The notes: a model not told the origin generated them from the sequence alone. Positions 27,301 to 35,608 are shown, counted from the stretch's first letter. The stretch: DNA of 37,982 nt from Vibrio aestuarianus (GCF_012395185.1 NZ_JAAZTU010000037.1:1-37982), one strand, 5' to 3'. Made by a program: numbers and translations.

Positions 27301-27835
27301 GCTCTACATGGAAATGTTAGAGCAAGCGGTAGAAGCACTGAAAGAAGGTAAAGAACCAGCGCTTGAGGACTTACTTCGTGAGCAAACCGAAGTCGAAATG
27401 CGTCTGCCAGCCCTACTTCCTGACGACTACATTCCCGATGTCAATACCCGCCTATCCATGTACAAACAGATCGCCAGTGTCAGTAGCCGTGATGAGCTAG
27501 CTGAGTTGAAGGTGGAATTGATTGACCGCTTCGGTAAACTACCAGATGCTGCCAATAACTTGCTTTCAGTGGCTGAACTTAAAATTGATGCTGCCGTGTT
27601 AAAAGTCAAAAAAATAGAAGCGCATGACAAAGGCGGTTATATCGAGTTCTATCCAGATGCTGACATAAACCCGATGTTTTTAGTTAAACTACTGCAATCT
27701 CAGCCGAAAAAATTTGCAATGGAAGGACCCACTAAGTTTAAGTTTGCTGTACCATTAGTCGATAGACGCGAACGAATTCAGTTTGTGGCAAATATGCTCA
27801 GTGAATTCCAACAAAACCTAATGCCAAGAGTATAA
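24374..27835 (+). CDS. mfd: Transcription-repair coupling factor Mfd
   Basis: Mfd is a DNA translocase that pushes stalled RNA polymerase off lesions and recruits UvrA. The product is 1153 aa (E. coli 1148). Domains in order: UvrB-like N-terminus (about 1-350), RNA polymerase interaction domain (from about 480, VVHIDHGIGRYLGL), RecG-like helicase with Walker A GDVGFGKT (from G631) and DEEH (732-735), the RGRVGRSHHQAYAYL helicase motif VI/TRG region, and the C-terminal TRCF domain (about 1000-1150). It is complete and follows the PilZ-like gene by 8 bases, suggesting co-transcription. Confidence 0.99.
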   Translation: MTTQSILSLVKPTGAGDKKHIGNLHGASLALAIAELANQHPSHTLLAVPDPQTALKLLQEIEQFSQAEVALFPDWETLPYDNFSPHQEIISDRIARLYQLPSLKTGITIVPVSTLLQRQTPREFLLQHTLMVKTGDQFSLEKLRIQLENSGYRHVDQVFGPGEYASRGSILDLFPMGSHDPYRIDFFDDEIDTIRTFDPENQRSIEEIAEIRLLPAHEFPTTEGAIEDFRIRWRQRFDARREPESVYMQVTKGTWPAGIEYWQPLFFEHTETLFDYIDPQSQLLTIGNIEEAIDHFLSDVEYRYDQRKIDPLRPLLPPNELWLKKDELFSLFKGVAQVQLSTAPITEKPGRINLPVSTLPELAVQHKNKEPLVAMRQFSETFNGKIVFSVESEGRREALLELLQRIKLRPVEKSSFQEACTAKDKVCLVLGAAEHGFIYDNAKLALICESDLLGDRVILRRKKDRKVTNSDAVIRNLAELKPGQPVVHIDHGIGRYLGLQTLEAGGMVTEYVTLEYQNDAKLYVPVASLNLISRYSGGAEDSAPLHKLGGEAWTKARRKAAEKVRDVAAELLDVYAKRELKPGYKFALDRGQYATFKAGFPFEETEDQNMAINAVLSDMCQKKAMDRLVCGDVGFGKTEVAMRAAFVCTDNSKQVAVLVPTTLLAQQHFENFRDRFANLPIRVEVLSRFKSAKEQKQILLDVAEGKVDILVGTHKLLSSELKFKDLGLLVVDEEHRFGVRQKEKVKAMRADVDILTLTATPIPRTLNMAMSGMRDLSIIATPPARRLAIKTFVRQSDDSTIREAVLREIMRGGQVYFLHNQVETIEKVAADLEKLIPEARITIAHGQMRERELEKVMNDFYHQRFNLLVCTTIIETGIDVPTANTIIMDRADNLGLAQLHQLRGRVGRSHHQAYAYLLTPHPKAMTKDAIKRLEAIASLEDLGAGFTLATHDLEIRGAGELLGDEQSGQIQSIGFTLYMEMLEQAVEALKEGKEPALEDLLREQTEVEMRLPALLPDDYIPDVNTRLSMYKQIASVSSRDELAELKVELIDRFGKLPDAANNLLSVAELKIDAAVLKVKKIEAHDKGGYIEFYPDADINPMFLVKLLQSQPKKFAMEGPTKFKFAVPLVDRRERIQFVANMLSEFQQNLMPRV

Positions 27836-27883
27836 AAGGCCAATCTTTTATACTGAACTTTGCACCTAAATGATGGAGCTATG

Positions 27884-28654
27884 ATGAAAAAACTGATCCC
27901 CCTATTACTCTTGCTTGTCTCCATGCCAAGTTTGGCAGCGAGACAATTTGATATAGAAGTGATCATTTTTAAGCGCGCGGTTGATGCAGAGAAAGTGAGC
28001 GAGTCATGGCCTAACTCTCTGCCTGAGATTAATGTTGAGCGTGCGGGTAGCTTTAGTGACCAAAGCTATCGCCAAGAAAAAGGCGTGAAAATGCTGCCTT
28101 TCTCAGATTACCAATTGAATGACCAAGCGCAAAAATTGAAAAATCACGCAGGTTTTGAAGTACTGCTGCATACCGCTTGGCGACAAGGTGACCAAGGTAG
28201 AAATTCAGCACCCGTTTTCCATATCCAAGCTGGTAAAGATTACTCAACCAAATTTAATGTTGATGGTAGTGAAAAAGTGTCCGTGCAGGAAGATTCACCA
28301 GTCAATGGCGTTGTCGAACAAAGTATTGCCAAACCACTTTATGAACTCGATGGCAAACTACAGATCTACGTGCAACATTATCTTTATGCAGAAACGACTA
28401 TTGACTTAAAAGAACCTAGTGTGAGAGAGGTAACGCTACAGGATTCTCCTTTAGAGCTTGATGTCGCGCCAGAAGATAAAAATGCAGCAGTACAAGTGGG
28501 CAACTTAGAGTCTGTTTCGCCAACGTTAGAAATCGAAGAGTTTTTGAAAAGCTATCGGATGGACCAAAAGCGTCGTATGCGCAGTAATGAAACCCATTAT
28601 CTAGATCACCCATTAATGGGGATGATCATCCAAGTCCGTCGAGTCGAACCGTAA
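27884..28654 (+). CDS. csiV: CsiV-like periplasmic peptidoglycan-binding protein
   Basis: The 256-aa product has a clear signal peptide (MKKLIPLLLLLVSMPSLA) followed by ARQFDIEVIIFKR, which matches CsiV, a vibrio protein that binds peptidoglycan and activates the synthase PBP1a through LpoA, needed for cell shape under some growth conditions. The mature part is mostly beta-rich, with repeated acidic stretches and a basic C-terminus. I chose ATG 27884 since GGAG (27874-27877) is 6 bases upstream; ATG 27881 is possible, and a TTG at 27860 is unlikely. It lies 48 bases after mfd and has its own terminator. Confidence 0.85.
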   Translation: MKKLIPLLLLLVSMPSLAARQFDIEVIIFKRAVDAEKVSESWPNSLPEINVERAGSFSDQSYRQEKGVKMLPFSDYQLNDQAQKLKNHAGFEVLLHTAWRQGDQGRNSAPVFHIQAGKDYSTKFNVDGSEKVSVQEDSPVNGVVEQSIAKPLYELDGKLQIYVQHYLYAETTIDLKEPSVREVTLQDSPLELDVAPEDKNAAVQVGNLESVSPTLEIEEFLKSYRMDQKRRMRSNETHYLDHPLMGMIIQVRRVEP

Positions 28655-28665
28655 TTCTCCTTCAT

Positions 28666-28690
28666 AACGCCCGAACTCGGGCGTTTTTTT
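28666..28690 (+). terminator. Intrinsic terminator after csiV
   Basis: AACGCCCGA and TCGGGCGTT pair, followed by seven or more T. It ends only about 18 bases before the next gene's start codon. Confidence 0.92.
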
Positions 28691-28707
28691 ATCTTGGAAC
28701 TTTGGCT

Positions 28708-29250
28708 ATGAGTCCCGATTTTCAGATCATCACACAACGTCTCGAACTGAAACTGATCACCGTTGATGAAGCACAATCGTTAGCTGATTGTGTATCTCAC
28801 TCTCCAACTCTTCATCAGTGGATTGACTGGTGTCACCCACATTTTACTCTTGATGAAGCGCAGCGCTTTTTGATCGCTACAAGATTGAACTGGGTGAAAG
28901 TACAAGCATTAGGTTTTGGGATTTATTTAAAGGAAAGTGAACAACTGATTGGAATGGTCGCCGTCAACGAGTTTTATCATACCTTTAACATGGCAAGTTT
29001 AGGGTATTGGATATGTGATGCAAAGCAGCGTAAAGGCTATGCTAAAGAAGCGTTGGATGCACTAATTGAGTTCTGTTTCAGCAAGCTTGAATTAACTCGT
29101 CTAGAAATTGTGTGTGACCCAGACAACCTCCCAAGTCAGCAACTGGCGTTGGCATGCGGTGCTAAAATGGAAGCATTAGCAAAAAACAGGTTCCTGTTTG
29201 ATGGCTTACCAAAAGATGGCGTTGTCTTTTCAGTGATACCCACCAATTAA
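28708..29250 (+). CDS. GNAT N-acetyltransferase (RimJ/RimL type)
   Basis: The 180-aa soluble protein begins FQIITQRLELKLITVDEAQ and has the RimJ/RimL-like features GYWICDAKQRKGYAKEAL (acetyl-CoA loop, Q/RxxGxA form), TRLEIVCDPDNLPSQQLA and a C-terminal FDGLPKDGVVFSV. The family acetylates N-termini of ribosomal proteins or small molecules such as aminoglycosides; the substrate here is unknown. I chose ATG 28708 (GGAA 28695-28698) over an in-frame TTG two codons earlier. The csiV terminator sits just upstream, so its transcript comes from read-through or a promoter inside csiV. It converges on the adhesin gene. Confidence 0.85.
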   Translation: MSPDFQIITQRLELKLITVDEAQSLADCVSHSPTLHQWIDWCHPHFTLDEAQRFLIATRLNWVKVQALGFGIYLKESEQLIGMVAVNEFYHTFNMASLGYWICDAKQRKGYAKEALDALIEFCFSKLELTRLEIVCDPDNLPSQQLALACGAKMEALAKNRFLFDGLPKDGVVFSVIPTN

Positions 29251-29251
29251 A

Positions 29252-29285
29252 AACGGCACTCAATTTTGTCGAGTGCCATTTTTAA
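29252..29285. terminator. Bidirectional terminator between GNAT gene and adhesin
   Basis: GGCACTC (29255-29261) and GAGTGCC (29271-29277) pair around a 9-nt loop, with A-rich and T-rich flanks on both sides. It serves the convergent pair. Confidence 0.88.
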
Positions 29286-29312
29286 AAGTAACAATTTTAG
29301 CAATAGATAGTA

Positions 29313-32300
29313 TTAATCCATCTTAAACACTTGGTTCTGAAACAATTGTTCGACAATTTCATGCGACGTTGCCGAAGCGGTCAATTCAAGTCCTGACATA
29401 TCAAAATGCTCAAGTGCAACTGATGTCGAGTCACCATTATCACCAGTAATGGTCAGCCTTAAGAGATCATTAGAGTCATCAAAACTTGTGCTTACGTGAT
29501 CTAACAGGTTATCCATATCATTCGCATCATTACCCGTCAGTAGCATAATATCGCTTAGATCTAGCTTGTCTTCTCCTAAATGGAAATCTTTAATCACATC
29601 CTGAGAAGACGTAACGCTTAACACATCGTTGGAGAAGGTAAATAGATCACTACCTTCTCCCCCAGTCAAAATATCGTTGCCCAGACCACCAATCAAGATA
29701 TCGTCACCTTGACCGCCAACTAGAATGTCATCACCTGCGCCACCGTTTAAAGTGTCTACTCCAGCCAAACCGAGCATAATATCAATACTATCACCGCCAG
29801 TAAGTGAGTTGTCGTGATCGTCACCAACCAAAGAATTCCGTTCGGTTTTAGCAATATCACTACCTGATTCGCTCAAAGTCAGGGTAAAAACATTATCACT
29901 AGTACCACCTTTACCATCTGATACTTTAAACAGGAAGTTTAGATCAGCCTGCTGGTCACCCTGAAGGGTAATGTCGTCACTCTGAGTGAAGCTGTAGCTA
30001 CCGTTTGAGGCCACTTCTAAAGTACCAAACGCAGTTTCAATATGCAGCTTACCGTCTACATCATTAGTCGAAGACACTAGGGGTTGATTTACGGTAATGC
30101 CGTGCAGATCTGCGCCTAGAAATGAGAAGTCCTCGTCAGCCAGAGAAATTGTCATAGTATCGCCATCTGCATCCTGGCTGCCAGCCAAAAGCTCACCTGC
30201 AATTGGCTCTGGCGAGAATTGGTTAAGATACTGACTCAGATCTTCTCCTGAATCTACAAGCACTACTTTGTCGCTTAACTCAGCTAGCGCTTGAGTTGCG
30301 TTGGCATTCTCTGACAAAGCGATACCAATACCATAGACTTTAACATCATTGATTTGTTTGTACTCTTCCCAACGCTGATACAAATCAGGTTTGGCTACCT
30401 CACCTTCTTGCGGGTTTGGTTCACCATCAGAGATAAAGAATATAGTGTCCTTGCTTTCAACTGGTTGTTCGTTCTGGTACAGATCCCAGTCAAAATTTCC
30501 GTCTTCGTCAAGACCGTCTTGCCAAGGATAACTGGTTCGATGCTTTTCACCTGCATCCATGACCGCTTCCATAGCTTTGTTGTAATCAGTGTTCTTACCA
30601 TGGTCAATATCGCACCAGTTGTTCACATAAGTGGCGACCTCAGAGAGGTATGTTGGATCATTTTCATTCCGTCCATTCAACTCTGGAGGGCGAGTCATCG
30701 ATTCAACATCTGTCAACGTAAGCCAGCTTTGTGTTGACACATCACCATCAAAGCGGATCAGGCGAATAAACGTATTCGATTCACCACCTTCTGCAATCAT
30801 ATTTTCAACCATGGTATGCAGTGCTTCTGCCGCTTTGTAAGCTCTCGATTCAGATTTAGGAGCCGTCGCTTCACTGCCAACTGTATTCTGACCGTCAAAA
30901 GTACGGGTCATGCTATTGGACTCATCGAATACGACTGTCACTTTGTTAATTGGCAGAGCTTCCATCTCTGCAAAGCCTTGAACTGGTGATGAAGTCGGCG
31001 CGTGATTCTCTGTAACATTCAGGGTAACCTGAGTAGTATCACTGTCAGCACCATCTGTTGCTGACACGGCTAACTGATAGGACTGCTGGGTGGAATGTTC
31101 TAGTTTCACGCCGTCTTTCAACCAGATCTCACCGCTGTTCGGATCCACTCGAAATAGGTTAGCATCACCACCACTTAATTCGTATTTAATAGTATCGCTT
31201 CCATCAGGATCAAAAGCCTCAACCTTCCCCACCAATACACCTGCTTCATGCTCAGGTATGTTAAAGCTAGCAGTATCTGCTGTAGGCATACCGCTAATAT
31301 CAGTACCATGAATTTGGTCTGCATCATCAGTGCTGATAAACTCTGGCGCGCGATCACGAATATCGATAATAATTTCGCCATTTGCAGTGTCACCATCAGA
31401 GTCAATAATCGTGACTTCAAATTTATCCTGTTGGTGGCCAGCCACATTCGTGGCTTTGTAATCGTAACGACCATTTTCAAAGTTGATAGTCAACTTGCCG
31501 TGCTCTGTATCGATCTGTGCCAAACTGTAACTTGAAATAACAGCCCCATCACTCGTGGTGACACTGCCATTTTCTTTGCTGTAGTAATAAGTCTCACCAT
31601 TACTAGTGATGTGATCCACCCACTGAGCATCACCATTATGCTCATCCAGAAGGTTACTTTGTAGTTGGCCTGATACAGTTTTGGTCAGTAGAGCTTCAAT
31701 TTGTGAATCATCTGTTACCAAAATTGCCGAACCCTTGTCTGTTGCTACAGGCTCTAGATATTTTATATTAGCTCCGGCCCCAATACCGATGGACCAAACA
31801 TTATCGATGATCACACCACTGGAACTAATGCTGCGCTCCATAGCGTTTTCTAGAATAATAGATTGCTCAGCTTCTGTCGGCTTATCCCAACCTTTAACAA
31901 GATACTCATAACGTTGTGCACTTTCAAAATCGTCTGCGGCTAACCACTTCATCAAACTTTCACGCAATCCTGCATAGGCACTATCGGAGATGTTGGTCCA
32001 CGAACCAAAATCACTCGGGGCGCCATCAGAAATAAAGTAAAGCTGATGGCTACTGGTATCTTCCATTTCTCCGTTCAGATCGGTAAGCGCTGAATGTACC
32101 TGATCGATTGCTTGGCTGTATGGTGTCCAACCACCACGCCCGATAGAATCCAAATAAGCATCAATATCATCGACTGAATTCAACCATTCTGACGTTTTAC
32201 CTTCTGGATAACCCGAATGTGTCGCGATCTTAAATCGAACATCTCCTAAGTCATCATATTTTTCAAACATGGTTTTAATTGCACTTCGTGCAAGATCCCA

Positions 32301-35300
32301 GCGTGAGACTTCAAGCCCATTCTCGTCCTTTACTTTGTCACTCCACATAGAACCGGATGCATCTAGCGCAATCACAACACTATTGTTCTGCGGAGCAACG
32401 TCATTGATCTCATAATGAGCAGAAGTAACCGAAGGCTGTGAATCTATTACGTCAATATGAAGCGTAGCACTCTCCGATTGACCACCTGCATTCACCTCGA
32501 TTTTTACAGGGATATCCAGCTTATCTGCACCTTGCTCGGTGTGATCCAAAGGCGCATATTGAACGACAGAATAGTGACCAGTTTTACTGTCGACATGAGC
32601 TTCAAGCACTGCCACCTTATCCGCTCCACTGCCAATATATCCGGTCAGAGTGCTTTGATCAGTACTCACTTCAAATACCAAAGACTTACCACCGCTGGTA
32701 ACACCGTCCAGACTCTGTTTTGCATCAAAGTGGTATTCTGCATCTGTTGCTGAACCAAGGTTTGCAACCAAATCACCTTCTGTACGTGCACCAATATCTA
32801 TACCAATCTGGAGCTCACTCAGTACAGCATGCGTATCATTCAGAGACATAGGTTCTCCGATCACACTCACGGTAACTTCTGCTTTATCAGTCAGACCATG
32901 CTCATCCTCAATGGTGTATTCGAAGGTGTATCTCTTAACTTCACCAGTTTCTAGAGTACGTATATCGGCAGGTAAAGACTTTAAATACTTAGCTGCATCA
33001 AAAACCAGCTTGCCGTTCTGTAACGATAGATAGTCAGTATGTGGGTAGTCAACAATAGTTAGATTATCGCCATCGGGATCGCTATCGTTCACCAATACAT
33101 CTAGCTGAAGAGTACCTGAGCCGTTGGTCTGATAGCTATCATTAAAGCTTGTCAAATCCACAGATAGCTGGGTAATAAAGTATTCAGAACCGTTAGGATC
33201 AACTACCCCGTCTTTGTAGCTGGTCGTCGACATTTCGATACTATCGAAGAAGCGACCATCTGCATCTACGTTGACTACCTGAGTGCCACCACGGGTACCT
33301 TCAAACACGTCTGTCGCAACTAGTTCACCCTTGTAGTACGCTTTCCAGACGCCACGCTCAATACCTGGTTCCCAGCTTCCGTTTGTAGTGTCCGTCCATA
33401 GATTTTTTACTTCTACTTCTGCGTGATCAGAAACTTGCCCATTGGCAAATGAGAAGCGCATTGCTTCACTTTGCCCGGTGACATCATCATACCCAATCTG
33501 ACCATCTTGGACACGGTCTGAGCCTCCGTCCAAAGTAGAACTAACTCCAAATTTGTGCTCACCGCCATCCCCGGTGTAATCCGCTTTTCTAGCGTCTGCA
33601 ACTTTACTTCCAGTTGCTGTATCAATGATGTAGTAGTCAACGCTTATATCAGTATTATTATCCCAGCTTTTGTGATCTAGGATCTTGGTCACCTTCTCAA
33701 TACCATTATCGTTTTCAGCGATTGGAGCTTCGTTAATATCGTTAATCAGCACATTAACTTGTGCGCTATCTTTAGCGCCCGATTCATCTAGAGCTTCTAC
33801 TTCAAGCTGATAGTTATTCACTATTTCATGATCAAATGTCACACCATTTTTAACGCTGATCTCACCAGTAATACTGTTGATTTCGAACAGATCCGTATGA
33901 TTGGTAAGGTGATAAGTTACTTGGCTGTTCAGATCTATATCAAAGGCGCTAACCGTCCCTATTACACTCGGCTCGGTATTTTCATCAACACTAAACTGGT
34001 AACTGTCAACATCGGCCTTACCTTGCGTATCCAAGCCATGGATATTGTTGGTACCACTGATAAATTCCGGAGCATCGTCAGAGCCAGTGATGGTGATCAC
34101 CACATCATGCGTGCTGCCATCTGTCGAGGTCACAGTCATGGTTCGGGTTAGAGGAGCGCTGTCTGCATCCAAAGCCTGCACATCCGCATGGCTGTTGTTC
34201 AGTTTATAGGTCCAGTTACCACTCTCATCGATAGAAAAAGTGCCCCAGTTGCCATCTTTAACATCTGTTTGGGGTTGGAATACCGCTTCGCCCGCATCCG
34301 GGTCTGCAATCTTCAGGTTACCGCGACTCTCCAACAGCACGTCTTCCTGCACCGCGCCTTTATCGCTATCCAGTTGTGTTGGGGTGATGATCGCTTTATC
34401 GTCAGAGCCGGTGATGGTGATCACCACGTCATGCGTGCTGCCATCTGCCGAGGTCACAGTCATGGTTCGGATTAGAGGAGCGCTGTCTGCATCCAAAGCC
34501 TGCACATCCGCATGGCTGTTGTTCAGTTTATAGGTCCAGTTGCCACTCTCATCGATAGAAAAAGTCCCCCAGTTGCCATCTTTAACATCTGTTTGGGGGT
34601 GGAATACCGCTTCGCCCGCATCCGGGTCTACAATATTCAGATTACCGCGACTCTCCAACAGCACGTCTTCCTGCACCGCGCCTTTATCGCCATCCAGTTG
34701 TGTTGGGGTGATGATCGCTTTATCGTCAGAGCCGGTGATGGTGATCACCACGTCATGCGTGCTGCCATCTGCTGAGGTCACAGTCATGGTTCGGATTAGA
34801 GGAGCGCTGTCTGCATCCAAAGCCTGCACATCCGCATGGCTGTTATTCAGTTTATAGGTCCAGTTGCCACTTTCATCGATAGAAAAAGTCCCCCAGTTGC
34901 CATCTTTAACGTCTGCTTGAGGGTGGAATACCGCTTCGCCAGCATCCGGGTCTACAATATTCAGATTACCGCGACTCACCAACAGCACGTCTTCCTGCAC
35001 CGCGCCTTTATCGCCATCCAGTTGTGTTGGGGTGATGATCGCTTTGGTTTCAGTGGGCTCAGATTGTGGCGAACGAGAAATATTAAATACCGTTTTACCC
35101 TGCTCGGTTGTTAGAGCAGTAACCATGCTAGCAGTTTCAAAAAAGGTGCTTGCCAATACTTCGGCACCAGTACGTTCAATAGTGCCAGATTTTGTCAGGC
35201 TTGAACCAACTATTTCACCCTGTGCGGTGGCATACTCATCACCTAATTCAGTAGGATCAACACCTTGTTCTAGAGCTTCATAAATTTTATTTAATTCAAC

Positions 35301-35510
35301 GAAACTACCAGACTTAGGATCTTCTTCAACATTTGCTAAGTCGACTTGCTGAGGTTGGATTTCACCTTTCAATGCTTCAACAATCACTTCACCTGGCAGT
35401 AAACTATCTTTCGATTTTACTACTTTGATGTGACCATCCAGTCCTATTACAACATAGGTTTCTGCGGTTAATTTTGATTGTTCAACCAAGAGATTTACCC
35501 CATTTAGCAA
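29313..35510 (-). CDS. Large RTX-type, type I secreted adhesin with two vWA domains
   Basis: This 2065-aa surface or secreted adhesin has a LapA/FrhA-like build. In order: N-terminal retention-type module (about 1-155, TYVVIGLDGHIKVVKSKD), three near-identical 108-aa VCBS repeats (about 156-479), a cadherin-like domain (480-600), an unassigned module (about 612-785), a VCBS/Ig-like domain (about 790-880), vWA-1 with DASGS at D1050, a second cadherin-like domain (about 1390-1505), vWA-2 with DESNS at D1529, RTX nonapeptides (GGAGDDILVGGQGDDIL, about 1893-1960) and a C-terminal secretion signal. There is no signal peptide, as expected for type I export. No Ala-Ala LapG site is seen in the first ~265 residues. 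The start is uncertain: TTG 35510 is the only in-frame choice upstream, 9 bases after a G8-A tract. It is divergent from the outer-membrane channel gene. Confidence 0.92.
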   Translation of the reverse strand: MLNGVNLLVEQSKLTAETYVVIGLDGHIKVVKSKDSLLPGEVIVEALKGEIQPQQVDLANVEEDPKSGSFVELNKIYEALEQGVDPTELGDEYATAQGEIVGSSLTKSGTIERTGAEVLASTFFETASMVTALTTEQGKTVFNISRSPQSEPTETKAIITPTQLDGDKGAVQEDVLLVSRGNLNIVDPDAGEAVFHPQADVKDGNWGTFSIDESGNWTYKLNNSHADVQALDADSAPLIRTMTVTSADGSTHDVVITITGSDDKAIITPTQLDGDKGAVQEDVLLESRGNLNIVDPDAGEAVFHPQTDVKDGNWGTFSIDESGNWTYKLNNSHADVQALDADSAPLIRTMTVTSADGSTHDVVITITGSDDKAIITPTQLDSDKGAVQEDVLLESRGNLKIADPDAGEAVFQPQTDVKDGNWGTFSIDESGNWTYKLNNSHADVQALDADSAPLTRTMTVTSTDGSTHDVVITITGSDDAPEFISGTNNIHGLDTQGKADVDSYQFSVDENTEPSVIGTVSAFDIDLNSQVTYHLTNHTDLFEINSITGEISVKNGVTFDHEIVNNYQLEVEALDESGAKDSAQVNVLINDINEAPIAENDNGIEKVTKILDHKSWDNNTDISVDYYIIDTATGSKVADARKADYTGDGGEHKFGVSSTLDGGSDRVQDGQIGYDDVTGQSEAMRFSFANGQVSDHAEVEVKNLWTDTTNGSWEPGIERGVWKAYYKGELVATDVFEGTRGGTQVVNVDADGRFFDSIEMSTTSYKDGVVDPNGSEYFITQLSVDLTSFNDSYQTNGSGTLQLDVLVNDSDPDGDNLTIVDYPHTDYLSLQNGKLVFDAAKYLKSLPADIRTLETGEVKRYTFEYTIEDEHGLTDKAEVTVSVIGEPMSLNDTHAVLSELQIGIDIGARTEGDLVANLGSATDAEYHFDAKQSLDGVTSGGKSLVFEVSTDQSTLTGYIGSGADKVAVLEAHVDSKTGHYSVVQYAPLDHTEQGADKLDIPVKIEVNAGGQSESATLHIDVIDSQPSVTSAHYEINDVAPQNNSVVIALDASGSMWSDKVKDENGLEVSRWDLARSAIKTMFEKYDDLGDVRFKIATHSGYPEGKTSEWLNSVDDIDAYLDSIGRGGWTPYSQAIDQVHSALTDLNGEMEDTSSHQLYFISDGAPSDFGSWTNISDSAYAGLRESLMKWLAADDFESAQRYEYLVKGWDKPTEAEQSIILENAMERSISSSGVIIDNVWSIGIGAGANIKYLEPVATDKGSAILVTDDSQIEALLTKTVSGQLQSNLLDEHNGDAQWVDHITSNGETYYYSKENGSVTTSDGAVISSYSLAQIDTEHGKLTINFENGRYDYKATNVAGHQQDKFEVTIIDSDGDTANGEIIIDIRDRAPEFISTDDADQIHGTDISGMPTADTASFNIPEHEAGVLVGKVEAFDPDGSDTIKYELSGGDANLFRVDPNSGEIWLKDGVKLEHSTQQSYQLAVSATDGADSDTTQVTLNVTENHAPTSSPVQGFAEMEALPINKVTVVFDESNSMTRTFDGQNTVGSEATAPKSESRAYKAAEALHTMVENMIAEGGESNTFIRLIRFDGDVSTQSWLTLTDVESMTRPPELNGRNENDPTYLSEVATYVNNWCDIDHGKNTDYNKAMEAVMDAGEKHRTSYPWQDGLDEDGNFDWDLYQNEQPVESKDTIFFISDGEPNPQEGEVAKPDLYQRWEEYKQINDVKVYGIGIALSENANATQALAELSDKVVLVDSGEDLSQYLNQFSPEPIAGELLAGSQDADGDTMTISLADEDFSFLGADLHGITVNQPLVSSTNDVDGKLHIETAFGTLEVASNGSYSFTQSDDITLQGDQQADLNFLFKVSDGKGGTSDNVFTLTLSESGSDIAKTERNSLVGDDHDNSLTGGDSIDIMLGLAGVDTLNGGAGDDILVGGQGDDILIGGLGNDILTGGEGSDLFTFSNDVLSVTSSQDVIKDFHLGEDKLDLSDIMLLTGNDANDMDNLLDHVSTSFDDSNDLLRLTITGDNGDSTSVALEHFDMSGLELTASATSHEIVEQLFQNQVFKMD
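34074..35045 (-). repeat. Three tandem 324-bp direct repeats (VCBS units) within the adhesin
   Basis: A landmark (GAGCC before GTGATGGTGATCACC on the plus strand) recurs at 34081, 34405 and 34729, giving an exact 324-bp (108-codon) period. By eye the right two copies differ at about 8 positions and the left copy at roughly a dozen. Such high nucleotide identity within one gene implies recent duplication or gene conversion, and possible copy-number change without frameshift. Confidence 0.95.
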
Positions 35511-35512
35511 AT

Positions 35513-35528
35513 AAAAAAATCCCCCCCC
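35513..35528 (-). repeat. G8 and T7 homopolymer tracts at the adhesin start
   Basis: On the coding (minus) strand an ATG at 35530-35528 runs into eight G (35528-35521), one A, then seven T (35519-35513), then the TTG start at 35510. From the ATG to the TTG is 20 bases, so the ATG is out of frame by one base. The G-rich tract may instead be the ribosome binding site for the TTG. Homopolymers this long are prone to slippage in cells and to indel errors in sequencing. Confidence 0.85.
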
Positions 35529-35608
35529 ATAAAACTAGATGGGCAATGAGATTCGATTTGAATCGTTAACATATTTTATTTACTAATTTACCACTGTTCA
35601 CTACATAT

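Noticed and set aside
27860..27883. TTG start for csiV eight codons upstream
   Set aside because: It would put polar residues before the signal peptide and leave the GGAG site inside the gene.
32457..32753. 98-codon plus-strand ORF within the adhesin
   Set aside because: Antisense shadow with no start signal; the adhesin frame is continuous through it.
34074..35045. CRISPR-like periodicity
   Set aside because: Units are 324 bp, in frame, protein-coding and without spacers; a domain repeat, not a CRISPR array.
34188..35114. Three similar plus-strand ORFs of 87-95 codons
   Set aside because: They recur with the 324-bp period because they are antisense shadows of the VCBS repeats, not a gene family.
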